Assembly: GCA_026182355.1 (NCBI GenBank)
Contig: JAPFBL010000118.1
Span: forward strand, 1,234,788-1,298,787
Direction: 5' to 3'
DNA length: 64,000 nucleotides
Source: Hermatobates lingyangjiaoensis
Taxonomy: Eukaryota > Arthropoda > Insecta > Hemiptera > Hermatobatidae
Shown here: positions 36,301-39,339 of the stretch, one piece after another
Layout: each line of letters opens with the position of its first letter
Position numbering within the stretch: position 1 is the first letter of the stretch
Notes under the pieces: generated by a model
What the model saw: the letters and a program-made list of their open reading frames with translations, nothing else
What the model was told of the DNA's origin: nothing
Database searches by the model: none
Program-made: the position numbers and the translations under genes

Positions 36301-37749
36301 CCTATGCAGCACAACTCTGTACATTAGTTAAGAGTATAATTTCTCTTCAGCACACCCTTGCCTATGCAGCACACCTCTGTACATTAGTTAAGAGTATAAT
36401 TTCTCTTCAGCACACCCTTGCCTATGCAGCACACCTCTGTACAATAGTTAAGAGTATAATTACTCTTCAGCACACCCTTGCCTATGCAGCACAACTCTGT
36501 ACATTAGTTAAGAGTATAATTTCTCTTCAGCACACCCTTGCCTATGCAGCACACCTCTGTACATTACTTAAGAGTATAATTTCTTTTCAGCACACCCTTG
36601 CCTATGCAGCACATCTCTGTACATTAGTTAAGAGTATAATTTCTCTTCAGCACACCCTTTCCTATGCAGCACACCTCTGTACATTACTTAAGAGTATAAT
36701 TTCTCTTCAGCACACCCTTGCCTATGCAGCACACCTCTGTACATTACTTAAGAGTATAATTTCTTTTCAGCACACCCTTGCCTATGCAGCACATCTCTGT
36801 ACATTAGTTAAGAGTATAATTTCTCTTCAGCACACCCTTGCCTATGCAGCACACCTCTGTACATTACTTAAGGGTATAATTTCTCTTCAGCACACCCTTT
36901 CCTATGCAGCACACCTCTGTACATTACTTAAGAGTATAATTTCTCTTCAGCACACCCTTTCCTATGCAGCACACCTCTGTACATTACTTAAGAGTATAAT
37001 TTCTCTTCAGCACACCCTTGCCTATGCAACACACCTCTACTTGCAGCACGTATACTACTTGACCCCTGCTGACAACTAGACTACACAATAGCAACTTTAC
37101 TACTAAGATCTAGGCTACACCTCAACAACCCTCTACTACTACTAACATAGACTACACCTCAGTTACTTGTGTACTACTATGATCTAGACTACAAGTCAAC
37201 TACTAGACCTCAGCTACCTACTAGACTACACCTCACTACTTGACCTCTGCTAGCAACTAGACTACACCACAGCAGCTTTATTAATACTAAGATCTAGACT
37301 ACAGCTCAACTACTTGATTTCTGCTAACAGCTTTACTACTACTAAGATCTAGACTACACCTAAACTACTTGTCTACTACAAAGGTGTAGTATACTTCTCA
37401 ACAAAGCGTCTACTACTAAGGTCTAGACTACATCTCAACTTATTGACCACTCATTACATTTTGTTGTCACCTACTTTCACAGATATAAGCATTTTCACCT
37501 GTACAAACTATTTAACGACACTAAAAATATTTTATCAAACCATAATTACTTGACCATACCTAAACACTCCCAATCTAAAAAAAGAAAAACTTTTTAAAGT
37601 AATCAGTTTTTAATTCATTTAACCTTCTCACATTTCATTTATTTTTTTTTTTAAGACCATGGAGGAGAAGGCACGCCAGGAACCAAGTTAAACCGCGCAA
37701 GAAACACATTCTCGAACATGCCAGGGAGGCAACAGTGATGAAAGAGTGA
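2620..37749 (+). CDS. Sulf1: Extracellular heparan sulfate 6-O-endosulfatase (Sulf), C-terminal part, 11 exons
   Basis: Spliced gene; exons 2620-2764, 3954-4208, 6735-7122, 8669-8845, 10816-11085, 13233-13354, 19333-19527, 24463-24594, 26648-26827, 35625-35694 and 37656-37749 (stop TGA). All borders are AG/GT and phases join except exon 7 to 8. About 675 residues are encoded. Sulf enzymes are secreted or cell-surface sulfatases that remove 6-O-sulfate from heparan sulfate chains and so tune Wnt, FGF, BMP and Hedgehog signalling. The catalytic N-terminal domain is not in the window. What is visible is the basic, Lys/Arg-rich hydrophilic domain that binds heparan sulfate (exons 1-7) and the Cys-rich C-terminal domain (exons 7-11), recognised from PFCFCMNANNNTYSCLRTIN and THNFLYCEF, which are near-invariant in the family. 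Invertebrates usually have one Sulf gene; the symbol follows that convention. Confidence 0.93.
2765..3953. other. Sulf intron, no gene seen
   Basis: AT-rich. A loosely repeated motif (AATATCCTAARGTTAATGAA and variants) recurs between about 3190 and 3510. A fragment AACAACTGCATTGGTGAATR at 3423 recurs at 4329. Confidence 0.4.
3954..4208 (+). CDS. Sulf1: Sulf exon 2: basic segment
   Basis: The acceptor is GTACAG at 3948-3953 and the donor GTCTGC at 4209, a weak but legal GT. The exon encodes WRKHKCKHH and a Cys pair (KKCACFTPTG), then a striking internal duplication: LYTRLEQDDRRGHRDL is followed some 20 residues later by LYARLDQDDRRSHREYN. The region is highly charged, as expected for the heparan-sulfate-binding part of Sulf. 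The duplicated YxRLxQDDRRxHR unit is not something I know from vertebrate Sulf proteins. Confidence 0.85.
4383..4565 (-). repeat. tRNA-derived SINE, partial, minus strand
   Basis: Read on the minus strand it has the family's blocks from the CGAGCCTGTACGATG region to ACAACCTAACC: the ACTC-T-A-A-A-T-A linker, the TTGAGTTAGGC block (mutated) and the GTATCACAA block. The tRNA-like head is missing. A plus-strand partial copy follows it closely. Confidence 0.8.
4630..4787 (+). repeat. tRNA-derived SINE, 3' part
   Basis: Contains ACACTTGAGTTAGGAAAAAT, GGTATCACAAAAGATC, GGCCTATATGTGTTCTCTCG and CTGCAACCTAACCTAATC, in family order. It lies tail-to-tail with the minus-strand copy just upstream. Confidence 0.85.
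5350..6406. mobile_element. Terminal-inverted-repeat element with nested SINE
   Basis: About 185 bases at 5350-5538 recur inverted at 6225-6406; outer ends read CTGATATTTAAATCAGGGGA. Landmarks in both arms include GAGAGGGTAATCTGCCCTAA (left) and its complement (right). The 680-base interior holds a full-length minus-strand SINE (5690-5995) and about 200 bases of unassigned sequence, part of which recurs at 11290-11350. No transposase ORF is visible, so it is non-autonomous or fold-back. Confidence 0.75.
5690..5997 (-). repeat. tRNA-derived SINE, near full length, minus strand
   Basis: On the minus strand it begins with the tRNA-like head (GGGCAGGCTAGTGGCTTACT, then a degenerate B box) and runs through TTCACGTGGGAGATGAATAA, the CCTGTTCGATGTCAGGTACT block and ACTTGAGTTAGGCAAAATTT to the 3' block. 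It is inserted inside the inverted-repeat element that surrounds it. Confidence 0.85.
6735..7122 (+). CDS. Sulf1: Sulf exon 3: hydrophilic domain, coiled-coil-like
   Basis: The acceptor is TTTTCAG at 6728-6734. The exon completes the split codon from exon 2 and runs 129 codons to the donor GTTAAA at 7123 (phase 0). The product is rich in Arg, Lys and Glu (SFRPKYVRDMRFKRDDKEEL, then EYYEEKTRQSLEKLASIFKV) and is probably helical. It belongs to the poorly conserved linker between the sulfatase and C-terminal domains. The 3' half is markedly GC-richer than its surroundings, a local signature of coding constraint in this AT-rich window. Confidence 0.85.
7440..7500. repeat. Short palindrome (hairpin)
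   Basis: AAAACTAAAGTTTATCGGGA and its complement flank a short centre (ACTCCTGATAAACTTTAGTTTT), next to (TA)n. The TTTATC-GGACTC sequence also forms the outer ends of the palindrome at 43.99-44.31 kb, so this looks like a minimal copy of the same family. Confidence 0.7.
8235..8400. repeat. PLE-type terminal repeat hairpin with hammerhead-like core
   Basis: Shares the outer sequence (GATTAAACCACAATAAGAAT) and the inner core with the hairpins at 19.73-19.98 and 60.18-60.40 kb. The arms lie head-to-head, and (TA)n sits on the left at 8224-8232. The minus-strand core is at 8273-8309. Confidence 0.75.
8273..8309 (-). ncRNA. Hammerhead-ribozyme-like motif
   Basis: On the minus strand: CTGACGA, then a hairpin whose ACCG and CGGT pair around a seven-base loop, then GAAA, then AGATCT (self-complementary, a possible very short stem III). 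This matches the CUGANGA...GAAA hammerhead core. Cleavage activity cannot be judged; the flanking bases for stem I were only inspected by eye. Confidence 0.5.
8669..8845 (+). CDS. Sulf1: Sulf exon 4: conserved DPKAWK segment
   Basis: The acceptor is TTTTACAG ending at 8668 and the donor GTCAGT at 8846; the exon is phase 0 on both sides. It contains NNETANVTFPDPNCTV with two potential N-glycosylation sequons, then GQVTCTDTIYNDPKAWKASR and a helical LEYQIKDLKSRLEKLK. The C-T-D-x-I-Y-x-D-P-K-A-W-K block is a hallmark of Sulf proteins ahead of a heptad-like helix. Confidence 0.92.
9165..9495 (+). repeat. tRNA-derived SINE, full length (best copy)
   Basis: About 330 bases. The head resembles a tRNA gene with an A-box-like GGTGGCAGAGTGACAACGTG and a perfect B box GGTTCAATACC. 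It is followed by CTCTGGCCCTCGACTTATTC, a CGTCGTTCCTCGGAGGTGAG block, CCGAGCCTGTACTATGGCAG, TACTTGAGTTAGGCAAAATT, GGTGTCACAAAGGGCCAATG and TTCCCTTGTGGGACTGCC, ending near AACCTAATC. It is used here as the reference copy. The two-box head implies pol III transcription. Confidence 0.9.
9560..9695 (+). repeat. tRNA-derived SINE, short 3' fragment
   Basis: TGTTAGGCAAATTATGGACT, then TGGTATCACAAAGGACCAAT and GTGTTCCCTCGAGGGAC. It is degenerate and lies about 65 bases after a full copy. Confidence 0.75.
10816..11085 (+). CDS. Sulf1: Sulf exon 5: basic helix plus acidic spacer
   Basis: The acceptor is TTGTGCAG ending at 10815 and the donor GTAACC at 11086; the exon is 90 codons, phase 0 at both ends. 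It begins EIRKHLKQKRP, the conserved end of the Sulf helix. It continues with a low-complexity Glu/Ser/Thr-rich stretch and then a basic run (KTRHRHQGSGLLPTIRSAYL). The acidic spacer is likely disordered and may be lineage-specific. Confidence 0.88.
11086..13232. other. Sulf intron with Helitron-related and HHR-like fragments
   Basis: At 11395-11600 there is sequence shared with the minus-strand Helitron at 13446-14086 (AAGCTAGCAAATTATAATAA, then CAGCTTAAAGTTCATAACTT). At 12326-12410 two head-to-head copies of a CTTGAAAATGCC...GTCGGC hairpin occur, also found at 48.66 and 59.26 kb. The rest is AT-rich without coding sequence. Confidence 0.55.
13233..13354 (+). CDS. Sulf1: Sulf exon 6: DTCYCEPDG segment
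   Basis: The acceptor is TATGTTCAG ending at 13232 and the donor GTAAGT at 13355. The 122-base exon reads GQMNVPPSRLDL, then ENTYIPDTCYCEPDG, and leaves in phase 2. It follows the basic helix as the CxC (xDCxC) segment does in other Sulf proteins. Confidence 0.85.
13446..14086 (-). mobile_element. Non-autonomous Helitron, minus strand
   Basis: On the minus strand it starts TCTATA (after an A at 14087 complement) and ends with a GC-rich hairpin (GACCCGTCAAAGACAGGC) followed by CTAG, flanked by T. The plus strand therefore shows A|CTAG at 13445/13446 and A|T at 14086/14087, the A-T dinucleotide insertion rule of Helitrons. The interior shares CAGCTTAAAGTTCATAACTT and GGTGGATTCGGTTTTTC with the element at 60.6-62.5 kb. 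No Rep/helicase ORF is present. Confidence 0.8.
14632..14725 (-). repeat. tRNA-derived SINE, 3' fragment, minus strand
   Basis: The plus strand reads GGTTAGGTGGCAGTGGTAGC, GTACATAGGCCAAACATTGG and GTGATGCCACACAATGAATA, the complement of the family's 3' block. It is truncated where the Penelope-like element begins. Confidence 0.75.
14955..14987 (-). ncRNA. Hammerhead-ribozyme-like motif in PLE terminal repeat
   Basis: On the minus strand: CTGAAGA, T, hairpin GGTG-AACGTA-CACC, GAAA, then ACATGT with H17-type TC after it. All three conserved parts (CUGANGA, stem II, GAAA plus a short self-complementary stem III) are present. It sits downstream of the RT ORF as in described PLE hammerheads. Confidence 0.65.
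15079..16692 (-). CDS. Penelope-like reverse transcriptase with GIY-YIG endonuclease, 5'-truncated
   Basis: An open frame of about 537 codons with no internal stop. The N-terminal part includes YVYGNVKFHKEGNNLRPIIS; then RT motif A (LLASLDAESLFTDVPV), motif B (VDGVAMGSPLGVTFANFYM), motif C (YCRYVDDCFLIV, the catalytic YVDD) and NKINFLDVQI. The C-terminal part is a GIY-YIG nuclease of the PLE type: NLVYEFQCPLGNCEF, then YSYIGSTTTTLSRRL and a downstream H. PLEs use the endonuclease to nick target DNA and the RT to copy in place. The ORF starts at the junction with the inverted terminal segment, where a TAG lies immediately upstream, so the start and the N-terminal region are missing. The intact frame suggests a young insertion. 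Confidence 0.93.
   Translation of the reverse strand, partial: PNELKIEVNKLIKEANKNQEVKILEPIIGEYNPGYVYGNVKFHKEGNNLRPIISQINTPTYKLAKTLNSIISKYLPAKFLLHSTNDFLEIIRTCRPKGLLASLDAESLFTDVPVIETINIICEEVYNNATIAPPNIERHILEKLLQACTMKNPFKHIDGTLYQQVDGVAMGSPLGVTFANFYMCNLENRILKADKPYKPNIYCRYVDDCFLIVKDLEMLMEIKRKFEEKSVLKFTHEVAVNNKINFLDVQISANDSELSTAMVFKPTHSGIYLNNKSECPSRYKNGTIKTLIDRAFKISADWETFNRAIENLKQVFINNGYKNSEFDETLKNYINQKKEKNEGDEVTKQTTYKIYYDNQFSDSYKTDERIIKTILKNNIKVKKQEDRIQLIIFYRSKTTTQLIIRNQHEKKQPLKQTNLVYEFQCPLGNCEFQKYSYIGSTTTTLSRRLTMHLVSGAPKEHFQKIHKTKISRETMVNNTRIIAKEKDGRRLRILEALFILEKAPRMNDQKGNFANQLRLFGNLGLVLPTLTTPNLSV
16823..17053 (+). CDS. PLE leader ORF in inverted terminal segment
   Basis: A frame of about 77 codons beginning near LKMVNVHRNMFNNK and continuing KYGELIFKLSSELKKK and a CIEEGLLPTFTN ending before (TA)n. 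The same protein pattern (YGELI, LEK, TKLN-V, CIQEGLL-TFTN) is readable at 63633-63863 on the minus strand, so it is a conserved part of PLE transcripts and not chance. It is helical and charged; its function is unknown to me. The first codons overlap the hammerhead-like core. Confidence 0.6.
16826..16858 (+). ncRNA. Hammerhead-ribozyme-like motif in PLE terminal repeat (inverted copy)
   Basis: Same sequence as the minus-strand motif at 14955-14987: CTGAAGA...GGTG/CACC hairpin...GAAACATGTTC. The bases before it (TGTGTTTTG) can partly pair with those after it (CAATAATAAAACA), which would make stem I with an internal loop, as in type I hammerheads. Confidence 0.65.
17085..17165. repeat. Palindrome of the ACACACAG/CTGTGTGT family
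   Basis: AAAAACGAAGGAAACACACA at the left and its complement at the right, with TTATGTCTGTGTCTTT between. It is a small version of the palindrome at 17331-17590 with the hammerhead-like core deleted. (TA)n follows. Confidence 0.75.
17369..17402 (-). ncRNA. Hammerhead-ribozyme-like motif
   Basis: On the minus strand: CTGATGA, then CGACGATGGTC (GAC/GTC hairpin), GAAA, then TATCGATGTGAG. The core bases are canonical; the stem II hairpin is only three pairs, with an unpaired C. Confidence 0.5.
17512..17545 (+). ncRNA. Hammerhead-ribozyme-like motif
   Basis: Plus-strand twin of the motif at 17369-17402, in the other arm of the same palindrome: CTGATGA...GAC/GTC hairpin...GAAA. Confidence 0.5.
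18019..18037. repeat. Poly-C tract
   Basis: A homopolymer C run of 18-19 bases, unusual in this AT-rich window, followed by CAACCCGCAGCCCCCAGG. Length errors are likely here. Confidence 0.8.
18088..18266 (-). repeat. tRNA-derived SINE, partial, minus strand
   Basis: The plus strand shows complements of the family blocks: TTTAGAACAGGGATCTTTAA, GAGTACCTGACATTGGACAT, GTCCTCTACGAGGCACGGCA and CGAGGGTCAGAGTGGGTATT. The 3' end is missing. Confidence 0.78.
18918..19255 (+). repeat. tRNA-derived SINE, full length, diverged
   Basis: The head has GTAGTCCAGTGGCTTACATG, CTCGCCTCCGGACTGATAGA and a B box GATTCAATACC; the tail has GGTATCACAAAGGTCCATAT and TGTGTTCTCTTGTAATAAGG. The insertion ends about 80 bases before Sulf exon 7. 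Confidence 0.82.
19333..19527 (+). CDS. Sulf1: Sulf exon 7: basic region and start of Cys-rich domain, frameshifted
   Basis: The acceptor is TTTCAG ending at 19332 and the donor GTAAGC at 19528. The entry frame gives PSYKDEKEMAREARRKIKEE, a Lys/Arg-rich stretch, then CLAERMNCFNHD, matching the Sulf C-F-x-H-D block. After HD this frame gives unrelated residues and would meet exon 8 in the wrong phase. The next frame from 19488 reads KHVKEKTPPFWNN, which matches the family's H-W-x-T-A/P-P-F/L-W pattern and leaves one base over, exactly what exon 8 needs. One extra base (or two missing) at about 19481-19490 explains both facts. It may be an assembly error, an allele or a real lesion. Confidence 0.8.
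19792..19826 (-). ncRNA. Hammerhead-ribozyme-like motif
   Basis: On the minus strand: CTGACGA, a degenerate hairpin (AAAGCTTTTACGGC), TGAAA, then GATCTTGG. The stem II pairs are weakened compared with the copy at 60.3 kb. Confidence 0.4.
19878..19912 (+). ncRNA. Hammerhead-ribozyme-like motif
   Basis: CTGACGA, AAACCGCTTCTTACGGTT hairpin (ACCG/CGGT), GAAA, then AGATCT. The core is intact. Confidence 0.5.
20570..20830 (+). repeat. Direct repeat copy 1 (partner at 24.03 kb)
   Basis: ACTTTAAAGATGTTTTTGAA, ATGTTTTAGAATGAT, TTATCAAATCAAATTT and TAAACTATCATGTATTAATA recur in the same order and orientation at 24032-24265. The two copies bracket the 87-bp array and the GIY-YIG palindrome. Confidence 0.8.
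21192..21905 (+). repeat. 87-bp tandem repeat, about 8 copies
   Basis: GAATGATGTG starts recur at 21192, 21279, 21366, 21453, 21540, 21627, 21714, 21801 and 21888, a constant 87-base step. Each unit contains TTCATAAATATCAGTTAGGG, AAATGATCTGATA and AATTCAAGAATGTTTTT. Variants alternate (GTGTTAT/GTGATAT, TATAAATG/TCTAAATG), suggesting unequal exchange in blocks. It lies in Sulf intron 7. Confidence 0.93.
22030..22085 (-). repeat. Solo fragment of hammerhead-like terminal repeat
   Basis: The plus strand reads AACTCACTTCGATATTTCGA followed by CATCCGTCGTCATCGGG, the complement of a CCGATGA...GAAATATC core related to the one at 17.4 kb. The first core base is changed (CC for CT), so it is probably inactive. 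The (TA)n at 21981-22002 adjoins. Confidence 0.6.
22128..22250 (+). repeat. Long direct repeat flanking the GIY-YIG palindrome, left copy
   Basis: About 123 bases from AATGATCATAATATTGCACA to ATAACAAGACAAA, repeated almost identically at 23755-23878. The insertion between them begins and ends with (TA)n. Confidence 0.88.
22373..22870 (-). CDS. PLE GIY-YIG endonuclease fragment, left arm
   Basis: Encodes a run of about 165 residues: YYKSRTTANLIMKN, VIYEYNCNIGDCELLDNSKY, IGMTSTTLSRRLTMHL and a C-terminal SRTLQLLGDQPP tail. The GIY-YIG core appears as VIYEY...KYIGMT with downstream L-S-R-R-L and H, and the C-x5-C pair (CNIGDC) typical of PLE endonucleases. No RT domain remains. It belongs to a different PLE lineage from the element at 15 kb, judging from the divergent C-terminus. 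Confidence 0.85.
   Translation of the reverse strand, partial: CNNENERLQVHIYYKSRTTANLIMKNSPDAVIPEIQKANVIYEYNCNIGDCELLDNSKYIGMTSTTLSRRLTMHLQAGAIARHTSEEHGRKLTRQDLVQNTIILKKINDPARLQIYEAMKIMKHNPLINRQHTGVSRTLQLLGDQPPATRQADTQSRPSIQNSNT
22888..23418 (+). CDS. PLE GIY-YIG endonuclease fragment, right arm
   Basis: The mirror copy of the left arm; the readable frame covers 176 codons including NVKCNNENERLQVHIYYK at its start. Where both arms overlap only two residues differ clearly (CNIGDC/CNIEDC and QPPATR/QPPTTR). The near-identity shows either a very recent duplication or gene conversion within the hairpin. Confidence 0.85.
   Translation: MLKQIIRRNVKCNNENERLQVHIYYKSRTTANLIMKNSPDAVIPEIQKANVIYEYNCNIEDCELLDNSKYIGMTSTTLSRRLTMHLQAGAIARHTSEEHGRKLTRQDLVQNTIILKKINDPARLQIYEAMKIMKHNPLINRQHTGVSRTLQLLGDQPPTTRQADTQSRPSIQNSNT
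23515..23670. repeat. PLE-type hairpin with hammerhead-like core
   Basis: TCAGTTCACAAACGAAGAAA on the left matches the complement of CTTTTCTTCGTTTGTGAACT on the right. (TA)n tracts follow at 23670-23716. It contains the core at 23590-23617. Confidence 0.78.
23590..23617 (+). ncRNA. Hammerhead-ribozyme-like motif
   Basis: CTGAAGA, hairpin CGGATCATCCG, then AAAATTTGAG. If the last G of the hairpin counts as part of GAAA, stem II is GGA/TCC. The self-complementary AAATTT follows, as in the other motifs. Confidence 0.5.
23755..23878 (+). repeat. Long direct repeat flanking the GIY-YIG palindrome, right copy
   Basis: Near-identical partner of 22128-22250. Here the sequence continues directly into host-like DNA (AAAACCCTTCAAAACAATTT), so this copy probably preserves the original junction. 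Confidence 0.88.
24030..24268 (+). repeat. Direct repeat copy 2 (partner at 20.57 kb)
   Basis: Same order and orientation as 20570-20830, with small indels. See the partner entry for shared landmarks. Confidence 0.8.
24463..24594 (+). CDS. Sulf1: Sulf exon 8: core of C-terminal Cys-rich domain
   Basis: The acceptor is TATTTGCAG ending at 24462 and the donor GTCAGT at 24595. It encodes GPFCFCMNANNNTYSCLRTI, NATHNFLYCEF and TGLVTYYNLRI. This is the best-conserved block of the Sulf C-terminal domain, with six Cys in or near family positions and N-glycosylation sequons. It needs one base from the previous exon and gives one base to the next. Confidence 0.95.
25235..25920 (+). repeat. 25-bp minisatellite, degenerate
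   Basis: Units of the form CATGCCCATTACATCTAATACTAAC in 25-base steps between 25265 and 25480. Longer composite units with CAGTACTGACCATG and ACATCCAATACTA continue to 25920. It lies in Sulf intron 8. Confidence 0.88.
26648..26827 (+). CDS. Sulf1: Sulf exon 9: DPFEQWNR to TCKGVREC
   Basis: The acceptor is TTTTCCAG ending at 26647 and the donor GTAAGT at 26828. It encodes DPFEQWNRINTLTNSEKSYL, then LLKTCKGVRECT and a basic tail (PPPPKGKRRNYH). It matches the family sequence D-P-[YF]-[QE]-x-x-N-x-[VI]-N-T-L and the later C-K-G-x-x-x-C. It leaves in phase 1. Confidence 0.93.
27284..27480. repeat. (TA)n with degenerate PLE-type hairpin
   Basis: (TA)n at 27284-27327 and 27461-27477 enclose AAACGAATAAAAGTAACACA and TGTGTGTTGCTTTTCTTC, which are partly complementary and belong to the same family as the hairpin at 23.5 kb. 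The hammerhead-like core is lost. Confidence 0.7.
27692..27905 (-). repeat. Outer arm, left, of the 27.7-32.2 kb nested palindrome
   Basis: About 200 bases recurring inverted at 31982-32180. The two share TAGACTTCTACTTAACTGGA, the AAGGACTTGGAGGAGTAAGA region, CAAAATTGATTATTACAATG and a GACGACGTTTCAGTTTTTAT block that forms a hammerhead-like terminal hairpin on the minus strand (27719-27758). Confidence 0.82.
28268..31196. repeat. Four-segment nested inverted repeat A-B'-A'-B
   Basis: A (28268-28849) is inverted at 29760-30342, and B' (28850-29705) is inverted at 30343-31196. Landmarks: A has GGATCAAGTTGATATTTTAC and AAAGTCACTTTTTTTGCC. B' begins TCTGGAGTGGCCTACACTCT and ends TAGCAGGTGATCTCTTAG. 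The arrangement equals one A-B unit split at its middle by an inverted copy of itself. No ORF of note is inside. Part of B recurs at 1-475 and 63946-64000. Confidence 0.88.
31982..32180 (+). repeat. Outer arm, right, of the nested palindrome
   Basis: Inverted partner of 27692-27905 (AGTACTCCAGTTAAGTAGAA, CTCCTCACATTGTAATAATC, ATGTGTATATTTGTGATTTG), ending in the block CCTATGAAAAAAGTTTTAAA...AACCGAAACGTC. Confidence 0.82.
32129..32280 (+). ncRNA. Two degenerate hammerhead-like terminal hairpins in tandem
   Basis: At 32129-32167 and 32240-32278: a CCTATGAAAAA start, AGGTTTTAAATAAAAACC hairpin, GAAACGTC or GAAACGTT, then GGC/GAC. The CTGANGA box is altered to CTATGAA, so activity is doubtful, but the layout (box, hairpin, GAAACGTC) is that of the intact motifs. 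Confidence 0.4.
32340..32760. repeat. Cluster of PLE-type hairpin fragments
   Basis: A core CTGAAGA, hairpin CGGTTCAACCG, AAAATTAGAG lies at 32369-32399 (plus). A strong palindrome (AAGCACGTTGTAGACGCAAC and its complement) spans about 32555-32655, followed by a degenerate core CTGAAACGGATGGCCCGAAA at 32657. (TA)n at 32453-32463 and 32780-32797 separates the pieces. Confidence 0.65.
32369..32399 (+). ncRNA. Hammerhead-ribozyme-like motif
   Basis: CTGAAGA, hairpin CGGT/ACCG around TCA, AAAATTAGAGACTG. Same subfamily as 23590-23617. Confidence 0.45.
32925..32967 (-). ncRNA. Hammerhead-ribozyme-like motif
   Basis: On the minus strand: CTGAGGA, hairpin ACCGCCATTACGGT, AGAAATATTG. Flanked right by GAAGAAGTGAATTGAC and then (TA)n at 33027-33044. 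The fourth core base G is within CUGANGA. Confidence 0.45.
33830..34235 (-). repeat. tRNA-derived SINE with internal duplication, minus strand
   Basis: The plus strand shows TTGCTGTGGTAATCCCACAA, GTGATACCACACAATGAACA and ACTCAAGTCTATTTAGAGTA, then a second TCTATTTAGAGTAGGGATCT with CGGGACCGACGGCTTAACGT, CCTCTCCGAGGGACGACATG and a head region ending GCTAACCTGGCTCC. The central block is present twice (about 33955-34015 and 34035-34095). Confidence 0.82.
34236..35624. other. Sulf intron 9, 3' part; no gene seen
   Basis: AT-rich; A-rich interrupted repeats of the form (A)n-CTTTGAACC/CTGA between about 34440 and 34830. The ORFs on either strand are low-complexity. Nothing else can be supported. 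Confidence 0.45.
35625..35694 (+). CDS. Sulf1: Sulf exon 10: short penultimate exon
   Basis: This 70-base exon lies between the acceptor ATCTAG (ending 35624) and a perfect donor GTAAGT at 35695. It reads VASFYPHNVMLQQPPFYRKK followed by TNWR across the next junction. Both phases fit their neighbours. It is too short to stand out alone; frame continuity and the strong donor support it. Confidence 0.78.
35896..37038 (+). repeat. 60-bp tandem repeat, about 19 copies
   Basis: The unit is TCTTCAGCACACCCTTGCCT followed by ATGCAGCACACCTCTGTACA and TTAGTTAAGAGTATAATT, in an exact 60-base step from about 36300 to 37020; a few early units lack TCTCTT and are 54 bases. Single-base variants (ATTAGTTA/ATTACTTA, GCAC/GTAC) are shared between neighbouring units, implying block amplification. 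It begins some 200 bases after the donor of Sulf exon 10. Confidence 0.95.
37039..37460 (+). repeat. Degenerate CTAGACTACACCTCAACTAC repeat
   Basis: Irregular recurrences of TCTAGACTACA, CCTCAACTACTTG and TACTACTAAGATCTAGACTA for about 400 bases. It directly continues the 60-bp array and stops about 200 bases before the last Sulf exon. Confidence 0.7.
37656..37749 (+). CDS. Sulf1: Sulf last coding exon and stop
   Basis: A long T tract and TTTAAG at 37650-37655 form the acceptor. The exon reads PWRRRHARNQVKPRKKHILE then HAREATVMKE and stops at TGA 37747-37749. The very basic C-terminal tail resembles that of other Sulf proteins, which end in a polybasic or W-rich tail. The phase fits exon 10. 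Confidence 0.82.
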
Positions 37750-39040
37750 CCGCTCTCCCTAACACATGCTTCCTAAGTACTTTGTATTTATTCTATATTT
37801 ATTGCTTCTACTCCCATTTAATTTATACCCTCAACTCCTGTACATATATATTTTTTTCATTGTAAGTACCTTTATTTTTTTTTTTTAAAAAAAAAGAACT
37901 TGTTACAAGCTTTAATATTTATAATTTGAACATTTTTTTTAAACAAATTTTGTTGGCCCCTAAATGTTTTACATTCCCAGAATCGTTCGACATATGTGTT
38001 AATGCAGATGCAATGTAATATACTATGATATGTAATTATTAGACATGTTAAAATAGCTAAGCAATTAATGCATCATAATTAACTCTTTAGTCTTACCAAA
38101 TGGTGTTTTCATTTTTCGTATTAGTTTTTTTTTTATATATATTCTTGTTCCTACCATTCCAAGCTTGGACTTTAGATATAATATCCCATCTAAAAAAAAA
38201 AGTTAATATTTTTCTGGTTTTTAATAATTTTTTCGATGAAAAGGCAAAGAAAAATGGAACATGTTCAAAAATGGTTTTTACAGGAAATTTGTGCCGGGAA
38301 TGATACAAACATACTAGTAGTGTATACAATTTAGTTGTACCATAAAGGTTTTCCATTTTAATATTTATATTCTTTTCATTTTCAGCTTAGTAGTTATCGA
38401 GTAAAAAACGCTATTTACAAAAATATTCAATTTTTTTTGTTTTGAAAACGAAAACAAAAACATAAAAAAGTCCTTTTAACCAAATACTTTGCTAGGAATG
38501 GTATGGGCAAACTACTACCATTAACTATTTAGTTTACCAGAAATGTTTCTCTTTTTTCATGTTTATGTTCCTTATTAAAAACAGTGTCATTATTTTTTGT
38601 AATATAAATCAATTAAGTTGTATAATATCATCTAGGCTTTTCCTTTTTGTACCATAGAATGTTTAATTATATACGACAAGATTTTTATCAAAAACTCCTA
38701 GACTTTTAATTCATTTAGATTAAATTTATTATAATGTCATCAATAAATGAATTCAGGCTTGAATCATGTTTGATATTCATTTATTCACCAGGCTTGAATG
38801 ACAGAATATGTCTCATAAACGCCCTCATATAACAATTTTATTTACAAAAGCATATTAAAATAATTAAATGTTCTTGTTTTTATGTAAATAGTATAAATAC
38901 AAATTTCAACTAGAAATCACTTTTCCTTATTTTATTTTTATTTTGTTTAATTTCGCCTTAAAATTATAGACAACAACGTGTTTTAGTGATATTTTTTTAT
39001 TCTAAAAAAAAATCCAATAAATGCATTTGACTTTTGAAGG
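37750..39040 (+). other. Probable Sulf 3' UTR and downstream AT-rich flank
   Basis: AT-rich DNA with several T and A runs and no convincing coding sequence; the short ORFs on both strands at 38093-38356 are low-complexity. The nearest clean AATAAA hexamer on the plus strand is at 39016-39021, so the transcript could end shortly after it, but no cleavage site can be shown. Confidence 0.4.
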
Positions 39041-39270
39041 GTCAAGGGTCAGCTAGCAATGTGCATGCCAAATTAGTGGACATGCATCTAGGCCTTTTAC
39101 CACTTCATTCTCTAAATTAGTTTACGTGGCGGGATACAAGCTAAACTGGCGCTTTTACTTGTCCCTTGTATTAACAAATAAAATTTCCTTGGCTAGTGTG
39201 AACCTTTGACCAGTGACCAGAACAGACTTATGCAATATAGAGACTTAAGATTCAAAATACATACAACGCC
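39041..39270 (+). repeat. Dispersed repeat C, copy 1
   Basis: Shares about 220 bases with 47429-47655: CAAATTAGTGGACATGCATC, TAGTTTACGTGGCGGGATAC, ACTTGTCCCTTGTATTA, CTTGGCTAGTGTGAACCTTT. A short inverted piece is at 27484-27527. The class of element is unknown. Confidence 0.8.
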
Positions 39271-39339
39271 CAACAGTGAAATAATGGAATGATGAAATAA
39301 TCACATGGAGCCCATCCGCAACCCACTCATCGTCAAGCA

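Noticed and set aside
35896..37038. CRISPR-like array.
   Set aside because: The repeat is a continuous 60-base tandem without unique spacers, inside a eukaryotic intron.
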